This document shows positions 23,889 through 35,100 of a stretch of DNA of 64,000 nt, one piece after another. The notes under the pieces are model-generated. The model saw only the letters and a list, made by a program, of their open reading frames with translations, made no database searches and was not told the DNA's origin. Position 1 is the first letter of the stretch; each line of letters opens with the position of its first letter. Source of the DNA: Glandiceps talaboti (lineage: Eukaryota > Hemichordata > Enteropneusta > Spengelidae); assembly GCF_964340395.1 (NCBI RefSeq), contig NC_135555.1:24295225-24359224 (forward strand), written 5' to 3'. Made by a program: the position numbers and the translations under genes.

Positions 23889-25775
23889 GACAGAGAGACA
23901 GAGATAAATATTGACTAAGGATTCTTAAAAAAACATCGTTACGCAGAAAAATGGCAAAACAGTGACAGGTACATATATGAATTAATAATGTACGTATTTC
24001 TCGTTTGTAGGAAGTACAAGGTATCATCTCTATCGTGTAGCATATAAGATAAAAGGTATCGAAGGAACTAGCGCAAGATGTACTGTATGGATATTGGGTA
24101 AGCAACATAAAATTATATTGATTCTCTGTCCGTCACCTATTTTCGTTAATCAAATTCGAATATTTACAACGTACCTGCCGAAAATGGTAGGAAGGCATCT
24201 CGATTGACAACATTTCCATTATCATCAAGGAATCGTTCTGGCCTAAAAGTATACGGCTCTTTCCAGTACTTTTCATCATGATGGACCGACCAGAAACTCG
24301 CCATAACTAATGTTCCCTTTGGTATGAAATAGTTGAACAGAGTTGTATCATTTGAAGCACAGTGTGGTGTGCCATACACAGGTACATTTGCAAGTCGTAA
24401 TACTTCATTGATGGTAGCTATCGTGTATGGAAGTTTATCTCTGTCGCTCCAAGACGGTTGCCGATCTCGTCCAATCACGTCATCAATTTCATTTTGCACC
24501 TAGTGGCAGATAATAAAAGATATGATGTTTGTATAGTGTAATATGATGTAATGTAGAAATGGAGTATATGAGTTATTTATATGATTGACCCGCACTCCTG
24601 GACTACGTGTACGTACTAACTGGATTGAACCCAACTTCCAAACACTATATACTAAAATGGAATCCATGTTACTTTAAAAGATCTTCGTCTGATCTTATTA
24701 ACATAGCTACCCCTTAACATAGCTTACTACACAATACTACTGTAATATTTCATTGTCTGGGTTTAACCAGCACTACTTGCAATTGGGACAGTTTTCTTTC
24801 ATCAAATAACCAAATATATATTCACTACCAGGTTTAAACTGAATCGCCCCTTGAGAGCAAAACCATAGATTGTTGGTCCTACACACACATATTGTTGGAT
24901 GCAAAATTCTGAGCTATAGCTATGATACATGATACATGATGTTGCCCTTAATTGGAAAAAATAATTATATGAAACTACATACATGTATATGAAATATGAA
25001 GCTCGCACACTGAATATATTCCTTAATTATCGAAAAATCATTATTTATGCAAATTAATGATAATTAATGATAATAATTAATTATTATTACAAGCTACATC
25101 AACAAGCTGTAAAGGACACGTGCACTTCTTTACCATCAATACGTGTAGTAAACTATCTAAAATTTAAGGTTTGCATTCTATGATTATTTATATTTATGCA
25201 AATTACACATCACAATTGAAAGCCTTAAAAACAACTACATCAAATGAGTGGGATTTGTTATGGTTGATGTATGTACTAAGTTATATGAAATTTGAAGCTT
25301 GCATTCTTAAAATTTAGTCTAATGACCGAAAATCATTTATAATGCAAATTACTGATTAAAACCCAAACAATTATGCCTTTGTTATGGTTGATGTATGTGT
25401 AAAGTTATATTGAATTTGAAGTGGCATTATTAAAATATCGGTTAAATACTGAAAATCGTTAATTATTTAAATTACTCATTAAAAGTAAAAGCCCTGTCAA
25501 CAAACGTCATGGGACACGGGCGCATTTTTATGACTGATATATGTACCAAATTATATGAAATTTGTATACTAATTATAGAGCATTATGCAAATTATTCATT
25601 AAAGATATAAGCTACATCAACAAACTTTATAAGACGTGCGCTTTGTTAATGGCAACGTATGGAACAAATGATTGAATTTGATGTATGCATTCTTAAGATA
25701 TAGTCTAATTACTAAAAAAAACCCCCATTAATTATGCAAATCAGTAATTTATATTCATTGAATGTTTACCAAACC

Positions 25776-25813
<38 letters not shown>

Positions 25814-28800
25814 TCTGTCGCCATGTTAATTGTAACTGGAGTATCGTTTTTCGATTAGACAACCACAATCTATTTCCTGAAAATTGTTAAAATACCATGC
25901 CCAATAATGAGACATTGTATATGTTAATCAGTGCTCGATATCATCCATAAGCAGTACATAAACAGGTTGTAATCATGATCGTCACAGAAGGCGCTGATTT
26001 TTTGGTCCGCACCCTAAGATTAATTAGATTTGATGTATCGTGTATTTATGCTTTAAAAAATGCGTTTAACAAAAGGTGATGCAATACTGTTGAAAATGTA
26101 CGGTATTAGTAAGTTATTGTTCCTAATAATATTTATTTATTGTGAACGTCCGAGTTGGAGAAAAGTATTACTATTTTTACCCATTTCAAATGAAACCTGT
26201 AGTCCTTCTAACATATAGTTCATAAAACGTTATTGGCAGCAGAAAGTGTTGTAATTGGCCTTTCAAAAAGTGAATAATACGAAAAACTCGGCAATATGAG
26301 GTAATGACACTCCCAATTTGAGCGAGGGTACTGTATTCTCAATTTCCAGTTTGCAGTCTGAAATGGCCTATAGGAATGCGAGTATACTATATGAGATGAT
26401 ACTCAACTTCGACGTATATGCATTGTAATCGACTTTAGTATATAATCCTGTAGCTGAGGGGCGACATCAATAGTTCAATTAATGTACGATAAAGAACTAA
26501 ATTCTTATACTTAGGACCCCACCACTTGTCTAACTATTAAAATTTGCAAAAATTGCAAATGTTTTAGACAGCACAATCAATTTAAATCGATATGTAGTAG
26601 CATGTAGTGCTATGACTACAAAACCGGTATGTATTGTCGGAAAAATAGTTATTTTCTTGACACTTTATTTTAGTGCCATGCATTTAATATAGCAAAGATT
26701 CTTTCATTTCTTAATTTTACATCTTGTTAGAAATATTTGTATTTAGGGGTACAAAACAGATCCATTAAAGACTAAGATCGTTTTTGTAGGATGAGAACCA
26801 AAATGGTTCAAACCCCCACCCCACCTCAAAGTAAAAGAATTTAGTTTAGTTTTTTTATCCCCATTGAACAATTGATCTCGCCAATAAGGTAGCGATGTGC
26901 AAAGCTGAATTCTCCCAATGAATTACCCTACATACAGTTGTCATGTACTGCTCTCGAAATATAGAGAAAAAAATCCAAATGAAGAAATCCATCATTTCTA
27001 ATTTTTTTTTTAATTACTAAAATAAGAGATCGAAACGGAATGACAGTCCATAGAGGGGTGTTACTGAACTAGGCATACCTTCTTTACTTATTACACAATG
27101 TTACCTTTCTCTGCGAGTCTTTATTAATCGCTACATACAAGAACATCCAGAGCAAAGTTGCAGACGTGGTTTCACTGCCAGCTTCGAACAGATCTAGAAC
27201 TGCCCGCCACAGATATCTTTCGCAGAATACTTGCGGCTTATTGTCAGCTTTCTCGCGTTCTTTCTGGTTTTCTATGAGATATAGATCAATTATATCACGA
27301 GGTGAATTTCTGTCCAATGTTTTCTTGTGATCTGATATCATTCCCTTCATCTTCGTTCTCAAAAATGTAACCATATGTTTGACTTTCTTGTACATAAATG
27401 GTATGTCACACACAAATGGCAAGAAGTTTCCGATCGAAGTTGGTCCAATTTCACGAACAATGTCTACCGCGACACGCACTATTTCCTGGAAATCAGCATC
27501 GTTATACTCGAATCGTGCGCCGAAAATAGACGAACATGTAATATTTGTCACTGCATTCATTGTAGCAGTTTCCGGACAAAATGGCTGACCACACTTTTGT
27601 TTGACAGTATTCAAATAATACATTATTTCTTCCTGTACTTTAGCTTCAAGGGTTGATCTAACATTAAAATATCGGTAAGCATTCAACATAAAACGCCTTC
27701 GTGCTTTCCATGCCAGTCCATGTCGTTCAAAAAACAAACTTCCTGGAAAAAAGTCAAACATGTAACTATACTACTATCTCAGAACTATTCAACGTCGTTA
27801 ATGATTTTCGAATTGCTGTTGGATGTAGTAGATTGCATTGTGCAAATCTTGTCACCCTGTAATCAAGTAATGCAAAATCATGCAAGTCATAATGCATGCC
27901 ATACCACGTACCTTATTGTGAGAACAATTTAAACAGCGCCAAATCATTTCAATAGTTTGTGTCTATCAAAGTAAACGGATTCGATACCTCGATTGCCAGA
28001 GTACAGAGAATAAGATAAAATAATAAGAGTATGTTTCCCATGATATGGCCTAAGAGAATGGGATAGATAGGCCGGGATTTGATTTACTTTGATTTAAATT
28101 TATTTTATTTTATCTTTACATTTTAATTGTTTTTCTTTTTGTACAATATTGCTTCGACCCTTAGATAAAATCAATCAGAATTTCTGTGATAGTTTGATGA
28201 AATATGTACAAACATGAAAGGGGAGAGAAAACAGACATGACAGGGGGGAGAAAACAGACACGGCAGGGCAGGGCAGAGAAAACAGACATGACGGGGAGAG
28301 AAAACAGACATGACAGGGGAGAGAAAACAGACATGACAGGGGAGAGAAAACAGACATGACAGGGGAGAGAAAACAGACATGACAGGGGGGAGAAAACAGA
28401 CATGACAGGGGAGAGAAAACAGACATGACAGGGGAGAGAAAACAGACATGACAGGGGAGAGAAAACAGACATGACATGGGAGAGAAAACAGACATGACAT
28501 GGGAGAGAAAACAGACATGACAGGGGAGAGAAAACAGACATATAAATTATGAAGGTCAAAGAGATAAAGAATTTCTTATCACTGTGTTGTATGCAAATGT
28601 TTTAAACTAGGGTGGTCGGAGTATCGGAAACTTACATTTTTTTAGTTTGCGTAAGTGAATATACATCACGATGTGATAAAAATCTTTACTTTTACAGACA
28701 AGTAATAATTGTCATTCATATATATACTGATATGACAGAAAATGTTCAGTTAAAAATCCCTTTATTAAAATCTAGGCGTATTTCTATTCTGTGAGTGAAC

Positions 28801-29489
28801 TTTGCGGTGTTTTCTTTGTACACCGTACCACGCTTTATTAAAGGTTCCAGGACCTGTCAATACCTGTATATGGAGGTCGGAGGTAGGAAGGCCTGTGTTT
28901 CGACCTCTATGGTCTTGTAGCTAGAGCTTCACTGTCACGTTGTTTTGAATAATTCTACACACGCTCGCGAACGATTTTGCAAATTTCTCTCGTAGGGACA
29001 AAATCTATTTCTGTAACAACTCTACTAATCCCATTCACAATATTAAAGGACAATTTTACATTAAGGTCACTGAGGTCATGTGACGTCGTACTAACCTCTT
29101 TCTCCCCCAGAGTCTTTGTGTTCTGGGTCACGGATCAGTTTCTCAAAAATGCCGATACTCGGACGATCAGAGAAATCTTCTGCCTGTCGTACGTAAGCCT
29201 GGTAAACTGCGTCGTAACCATGAAGAATAATGGCCGTAGTTGGGCCAAATTTTAACGTAAACACACTGCCATACTTGGCAGCCATTTTGTCAAAGTCCAA
29301 ATACATATGTTCGGAGAGACTCAAAAGGTTTCCGAGCAGGGGCCAGCCAAAGGGTCCCGGCGGGAGGTTGTTCGGTCGACGGCACAAATAGAATGTCGTT
29401 AGAAATACTCCCAGAAATATCAAAGATGTTGTTAGATCAAGAAATGAAAACAATTCTTGCAATTTCTCAGCTGACGTTTCAACCGACAT
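23591..29489 (-). CDS. Cytochrome P450, CYP2 clan, four exons, 511 aa
   Basis: Exons are 29489-29096, 27742-27105, 24499-24175 and 23769-23591; phases 1, 0 and 1 match and the total is 1536 nt. The enzyme should be an ER-anchored haem-thiolate monooxygenase. An N-terminal membrane segment is followed by the hinge LPPGP (residues 42-46). Then come C-helix WKARR (143-147), I-helix AGSETT (319-324), K-helix EVLR (376-379), PERF (431-434) and haem loop FSAGPRSCLG with Cys457. Length and motif order are normal for the family. The single-segment N-terminus and the PERF form point to the CYP2 clan; the subfamily and substrate cannot be told. An in-frame ATG at 29600 is an alternative start. I prefer 29489 because the anchor follows directly. 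No frameshift or stop was seen. Confidence 0.9.
23775..23906. repeat. (GA)n / (CAGA)n microsatellite
   Basis: GAAA, GAGA and CAGA runs on the plus strand, hence an unbroken pyrimidine tract on the transcribed strand of the P450, ending a few bases before the exon 4 acceptor. Confidence 0.95.
24175..24499 (-). CDS. P450 exon 3 (K-helix to PERF)
   Basis: A 325-nt exon, phase 0 in and phase 1 out, with acceptor CTGCCACTAG and donor GTACGT. It encodes VQNEIDDVIG, then INEVLR, then FRPERF and ends at the start of the haem loop (LPFSAG). Confidence 0.9.
24960..25815 (-). repeat. AT-rich dispersed repeat with about 146-bp monomers (family of 53.77-55.36 kb)
   Basis: Tandem-like degenerate copies of motifs such as ATTTATGCAAATTA, GTTATATGAAATTTGAAG and TTGCATTCTTAAAAT in reverse orientation to the copy at 54-55 kb. 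It ends in a (CAGA)n run at 25779-25812, as the other copy begins with (TCTG)n. It lies in the intron between P450 exons 3 and 2. Confidence 0.7.
25816..27104. other. P450 intron sequence, no further feature
   Basis: AT-rich intronic DNA between the dispersed repeat and exon 2. A short stretch near 26465-26525 resembles 50320-50380. Confidence 0.5.
27105..27742 (-). CDS. P450 exon 2 (C-helix to I-helix)
   Basis: A 638-nt exon, acceptor TTTTTTCCAG and donor GTAACA, phase 1 in and phase 0 out. It encodes GSLFFERHGLAWKARRRF at the start and LFEAGSETTSATLLW near the end. It corresponds to several exons of typical vertebrate CYP2 genes, so introns have been lost or were never gained here. Confidence 0.9.
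28211..28540. repeat. 23-bp minisatellite array, about 14 copies
   Basis: The unit is GAGAAAACAGACATGACAGG plus GGA, with occasional extra G. It sits in the first P450 intron. Its transcribed strand is pyrimidine-rich, and the Ser/Phe/Cys-rich frames are artefacts. Confidence 0.95.
29096..29489 (-). CDS. P450 exon 1 (membrane anchor, hinge)
   Basis: The ATG at 29489 gives MSVETSAEKLQ. A hydrophobic segment at residues 19-36 follows, then RRPNNLPPGPFGWPLLGN. The exon ends DSGGER plus one base at donor GTTAGT. Upstream frame to 29600 remains open but lacks a better start context. Confidence 0.85.
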
Positions 29490-29624
29490 TGTGTTCGAAC
29501 CTGGCTGTATCCTCACTCCAACGTACACTGGGAACTGTTCAAACGGTGAGTTGACCCTCGGACCACTAACATTTTTGTAGTCTGAGGTTGACCTTAGCAT
29601 GTCAAAGATAAGGCCTAAAAATAA

Positions 29625-29765
29625 TTGTTTGGTTCCAGTTACCCGACCCCCACCGAGCTTTTCGCTGCTGACCCTAAACTTTTTTCGAGAAAAAAATAAA
29701 TAAAATCGAAAAAAAAGTGTGAAGTCTCACGAGAAATAGTGGATGCGGAACCTGACATCTATGGG
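29625..29765 (+). repeat. Dispersed repeat (partner at 47.81-47.94 kb)
   Basis: GGTTCCAGTTACCCGACCCC, then TTTTTCGAGAAAAA and GAGAAATAGTGGATGCGGAA recur with substitutions at 47808-47941 in the same orientation. Function unknown; probably an old transposon fragment. Confidence 0.65.
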
Positions 29766-29947
29766 AAGCCGTTCAGGCCAAAAGTATTTTTTTATTTTAG
29801 CTATAGTATTTTATATTTTTCGTACTTACAAACTAATTTTAACCGTTTGTGTACTTTTATTCCATGGTTACATTATTTTAATTGAAATAGGTTTTCATTT
29901 ATTTGAGAATATTGTTTTATTTTTCGTCAAACCGGAATTTTTTACAG

Positions 29948-30777
29948 TATACATATAGCTAGGTTGACTGGGTCACTATCATGGTTCAAAGTTTGCCATT
30001 ATACATACAGCTGGGTTGACTGGGTCACTATCATGGTTCAAAGTTTGCCAGTATACATACAGCTGGGTTGACTGGGTAACTATCATGGTTCAAAGTTTGC
30101 CAGTATACATACAGCTGGGTTGACTGGGTCACTATCATGGTTCAAAGTTTGCCAGTATACATACAGCTGGGTTGACTGGGTAACTATCATGGTTCAAAGT
30201 TTGCCAGTATACATACAGCTGGGTTGACTTGGTCACTATCATGGTTCAAAGTTTGCCATTATACATACAGCTGGGTTGACTGGGTCACTATCATGGTTCA
30301 CAGTTTGCCAGTATACATATAGCTGGGTTGACTGGGTAACTATCATGGTTCAAAGTTTGCCAGTATACATACAGCTGGGTTGACTGGGTAACTATCATGG
30401 TTCAAAGTTTGCCAGTATACATACAGCTGGGTTGACTGGGTCACTATCATGGTTCAAAGTTTGCCAGTATACATACAGCTGGGTTGACTGGGTAACTATC
30501 ATGGTTCAAAGTTTGCCAGTATACATACAGCTGGGTTGACTGGGTCACTATCATGGTTCAAAGTTTGCCAGTATACATATAGCTAGGTTGACTGGGTCAC
30601 TATCATGGTTCAAAGTTTTCCAGTATACATACAGCTGGGTTGACTGGGTCACTATCATGGTTCAAAGTTTGCCAGTATACATATAGCTAGGTTGACTGAG
30701 TCACTATCATGGTTCAAAGTTTGCCATTATACATATAGCTAGGTTGACTGGGTCACTATCATGGTTCAAAGTTGCCC
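29948..30777. repeat. 52-bp SINE-derived minisatellite, second array, about 16 copies
   Basis: Same unit and orientation as the array at 14477-15404. Here an alternate GGGTAAC/GGGTCAC variant is common. The right flank continues with SINE-like sequence and the shared flank, while the left SINE portion is absent. Confidence 0.95.
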
Positions 30778-31100
30778 AACGACTTTAACCATTGAGAAAC
30801 AAACGACAGCTTTCTCTTTCCACTTGTTTTCATGAGAACTCACGTTATACAAATCTGACTTCCTTTATGACTATGTACAAACAATTCGCATTCCCCTTTG
30901 TACCGTAATATCAAGACATGTCAGTCAAAGGTTCCACGTAGTGAATCAATATATTAGTTGTGCTGTAAGTAGAGGAGTTGGTCTTACAGGAGTTAAGGAG
31001 AACAATGTGATATTGGGGATAATGTGGTGGGATGAAGATGTTGACCTCGGTTCCAACAATGTCAATTGTACGCCCATGTAAATATGGAAATTCTGGCTTT
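30778..31100 (+). repeat. Shared array flank, copy 2
   Basis: Matches 15405-15890: TTTCTCTTTCCACTTGTTTT, then ACCGTAATATCAAGACATGT and GGTTCCACGTAGTGAATCAA. A dispersed tract (GATAATGTGGTGGGATGAAG, TTGACCTCGGTTCCAAC) follows; a more diverged relative occurs near 61620-61700. Confidence 0.8.
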
Positions 31101-31589
31101 CAGCTAAGCCAATTAGATCCAAAACAAATATCTATAAATGTTGTGCCTTCACATATATTCACTGTGGTAGTAGTAGAGGAAAACAGCCACCTTTAAAATT
31201 ATCAAAATGGTGGGAGTGGCAGGATATTGATTCGTAGACTCGTTTCCTTTTTTAACGTATGACAGCTTTTAACCCAACAAAAATATTTTTGTACGGACCC
31301 GGGGAACCTCATGTTTTATAGAAAGGGAATTGAGAGAGGGTCATTTTCTAAAAAAAACCACGGAATAGAAGGAGGGTCACACAGGCTGAGCTTGTAATTA
31401 CTGAAGGCTAGAGGCTTAGAGTGCATGATATTGACATTATAATAAATACTACCTATATGTTGTCGACACGTTCTCAAGAAATTGCAGCATGAAAACGAAT
31501 AATAATAATCGCTAGAAACAAACAAATATATTGGAATTAGCTTGTCTGGTTAGAAATGAAGGTATAGTAGAATGAGACAGGAAGGCAGG

Positions 31590-31700
31590 TAGGCGAACAG
31601 ACAGACAGACAGACAGTCAGGCTGGCTGGCTGGCAGACAGATAGATAGACAGACAGACAGGCACGTACGTACGCACAGACACATACACAGTCTCACAGAT

Positions 31701-31737
<37 letters not shown>

Positions 31738-31738
31738 A
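31590..31738. repeat. (CAGA)n microsatellite complex
   Basis: CAGA runs at about 31598-31618 and 31703-31737, with CTGG/GACA variants between. Confidence 0.95.
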
Positions 31739-31813
31739 AAAAGTACATCTTAGATGTACAAAAGGCAAATGCTAAAAACAACAAGGCAGCCACACATTCC
31801 CTTCCTTGTACAA

Positions 31814-31819
31814 TTTATT
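31814..31819 (-). terminator. Poly(A) signal of LDLa gene B
   Basis: AATAAA on the minus strand about 222 nt after the gene B stop codon. Confidence 0.65.
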
Positions 31820-32040
31820 ACCCGAGTAGCAGAAAGTAAAAAGTGTACATCAGCTTGGTAGGTCAAATGAATACACAGGTTATAACACACAAACTCAATG
31901 CTAAAAACATATTTTCATCAATTTACTTCAAAACATTGACATCGTTATCCATTTACCGCAGCGAAGGGTAATTATCAATCTAATCCTTGCAATGAATATT
32001 TGTAAGAAAAACTGCTACCATATAGCAAATACTACTATTA

Positions 32041-32189
32041 TTAATTCTTGTTTGGGCAATTTACATCTTCATCGCTTTCATCAAAACAGTCCTTCTTTCC
32101 ATTGCGACACGTTTCTATGCCAACGCACATCCCATCTCCACATTCGTGGTAGTCAAGACCTTTGCCTATGAAGTCGCTCTGACAGTTTG
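32041..32189 (-). CDS. Gene B last exon (second LDLa module, stop)
   Basis: The acceptor ATCGTTACAG is followed by phase 1 and ANCQSDFIGKGLDYHEC, then MCVGIETC and FDESDE. Stop TAA is at 32041-32043. Confidence 0.8.
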
Positions 32190-35100
32190 CTGTAACGATA
32201 AAAATCAATATATTACATGTGGAGTCATGATGGGTGAATGGTTAGCGTGACCGGCTTGGAATCTACAGGTTGTAGGTTCGAGCCCTGTCGCTGCCTGCTG
32301 TTTGTTTCTGAGTGGCTAAAGTCCTTGGGCAAGATTTGAACCACGACTGTGCTTCAGTCAACCCAGCTGTATAATTGGGGACCTGGTAGGATGTATGTTG
32401 CAATGTGAAGGCTTTAATCCTATGCGCTGAAATGGCTGCAATGGATTGTATGCTCCCCGGGGAGTTGAGGAAGACTAAAGGGCCGTTGTGCCGTTCTGAT
32501 CCAAGCCAGGGGTAATAAATTGTAAAGCGCTTTGAGCACGGTGTGGGAAAGCGCTATATAAGAAACCAACATTATTATTATTATTATATTGACTTTGACT
32601 TTTACACTATGAACAACTTTCGTGCCTCAAACAAATAAAATTCAATGTTTTGTTAACAGTATGATTCAATTCGTGAAATTTGTAATTTCATTATTACACT
32701 AAAAATTGATGACAATACTTTCACATGCAATCATTAAATTTTCGACAGATTTACTGAACTCAGTGGGCGAAACAAAAGACTATCTTGTTTATCTTTATCG
32801 TTTGACACTGAGGGCGTTAGAGCTTCAAATGCATAAACACGACGCCAGCCTTACAAATCGTTACTTTATTGTTTTGGAAAAAATATTTTTCAGAGAGTAC
32901 AATTAAAGTACAATGTAAAGAAAAAAAGTGAGTTTGTAAACCTTTTTCAAACTCATGTGATCTAATAAGCGCATCCGAATGTTGAATTGATAAATATTTT
33001 ACTCACTAAGTAGATTTGTCTGCATATATGGTTGGAATTGAAGTTAGGGAACAAGTAGAATTTATGGCGGGGGGGGGGGGAGCTGAGGAGAACATATTTT
33101 GGTTTAAACACTGCCCTATATAAATAGGATTATGGCTAATCTATGCAAATGCGGGAAATTCAAACTGCTGTACAGAGCACTAGCTTCTGGGTCTTGTTTT
33201 CAGCACTTGTTCTATACTCCGAGAAACACATAGGTCATGAATCATGTACAAATTGTTTGTGAATGTCGTAGGATGGTAACTTGATACACAAATTAGTTGA
33301 AAATCAATCTGTTTGTTTCATACAATGTAAAACCCTTTCAAAATGAGACAAATTCTCCTGCAAACAGCTGTTTAGATTGTGTGTCACTCGGGATTTTTCA
33401 AATATGCAACATTTGCATGTGAACAACCCAGATTATATTTTGGTGATTACTTGCTAGTGAGTCACCACAAGTGCTCCACCTCCAAAACATACAGTCAGTC
33501 AGTCACGTGCAAAATAGGGTGCCAGGCACAGGCAGTCATGCCTTTAAAACATTTCGCAGCCCCCCCCCCCCCCTAAAATCCTAAATCAACCCAATACTTT
33601 TCAGAGACCCCAGGCAACACAGAGTTTTATGTTTTGGTCTATGGATGGAATGCTTGGTCTGATGAGAATTCGAAGGGTATGTGGGAATAGTATTTCTGTC
33701 TGGCAAAGCGCTTATTATCTACATAAGAATGTGCAACAGTATGTTGGGGTGGCATAACCAAAGCGTTATTGATGCACTTGGAAGGGGTTCAGAGAGGTGC
33801 AACGAAATATCTAATGCAATGATTGTAGTGATCATATCACATATAAACATCATCTTCTAAAGCTTGGATTTGCTTCAACTTACTTACAGAAGGGAATTGA
33901 TTTATTCTAAATAGTTTGAATGGTAAATATGATGTCAACGTATAGGCACAGAGACATTTTAAAACTGAGAATTTTAGATATCTACTTTTAGAAAATTTAT
34001 TTGGAACTCCTTCATATTTGATATTTCACTTGCGATTACAAATTAAAAATCATTTGAAGAATTGTAATACTCAGATTGCCATGAGCTATGCGTGAACAAG
34101 TTTGATTATGGAAATCCCTGTACCTGGGTGTCAGGTTGTCATTGTACAAAATCCTAGTACCTGGATGTCAGTCTGTCATTGTACAAAATCCTTGTACCTG
34201 GGTGTTAGTCTGTCACTGTACAAAATCCCTGTACCTGGGTGTTAGTCTGTCACTGTACAAAATCCCTGTACCTGGGTGTTAGTCTGTCATTGTACAAAAT
34301 CCCTGTACCTGGGTGTTAGTCTGTCATTGTACAAAATCCCTGTACCTGGGTGTTAGTCTGTCACTGTACAAAATCCCTGTACCTGAGTGTTAGTCTGTCA
34401 TTGTACAAATAAATCCCTGTACCTGGGTGTTAGTCTGTCATTGTACAAAATCCCTGTACCTGGGTGTTAGTCTGTCACTGTACAAAATCCCTGTACCTGG
34501 GTGTTAGTCTGTCACTGTACAAAATCCCTGTACCTGGATGTCAGTCTGTCATTGTACAAAATCCCTGTACCTGGGTGTTAGTCTGTCACTGTACAAAATC
34601 CCTGTACCTGGGTGTTAGTCTGTCAATGTACAAAATCCCTGTACCTGGGTGTTAGTCTGTCATTGTACAAAATCCCTGTACCTGGGTGTTAGTCTGTCAT
34701 TGTACAAAATCCCTGTACCTGGGTGTTAGTCTGTCATTGTACAAAATCCCTGTACCTGGGTGTCAGTTTGTCACTGTACAAAATCCCTGTACCTGGGTGT
34801 CAGTTTGTCATTGTACAAAATCCCTGTACCTGGGTGTTAGTCTGTCATTGTACAAAATCCCTGTACCTGGGTGTTAGTCTGTCATTGTACAAAATCCCTG
34901 TACCTGGGTGTCAGTTTGTCATTGTACAAAATCCCTGTACCTGGGTGTTAGTCTGTCATTGTACAAAATCCCTGTACCTGGGTGTTAGTCTGTCATTGTA
35001 CAAAATCCCTGTACCTGGGTGTCAGTTTGTCATTGTACAAAATCCCTGTACCTGGGTGTTAGTCTGTCATTGTACAAAATCCCTGTACCTGGGTGTTAGT

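Noticed and set aside
32239-32285. Stand-alone tRNA gene
   Set aside because: A and B boxes are present but are continuous with a SINE body and tail, and a second SINE copy shares the arrangement.
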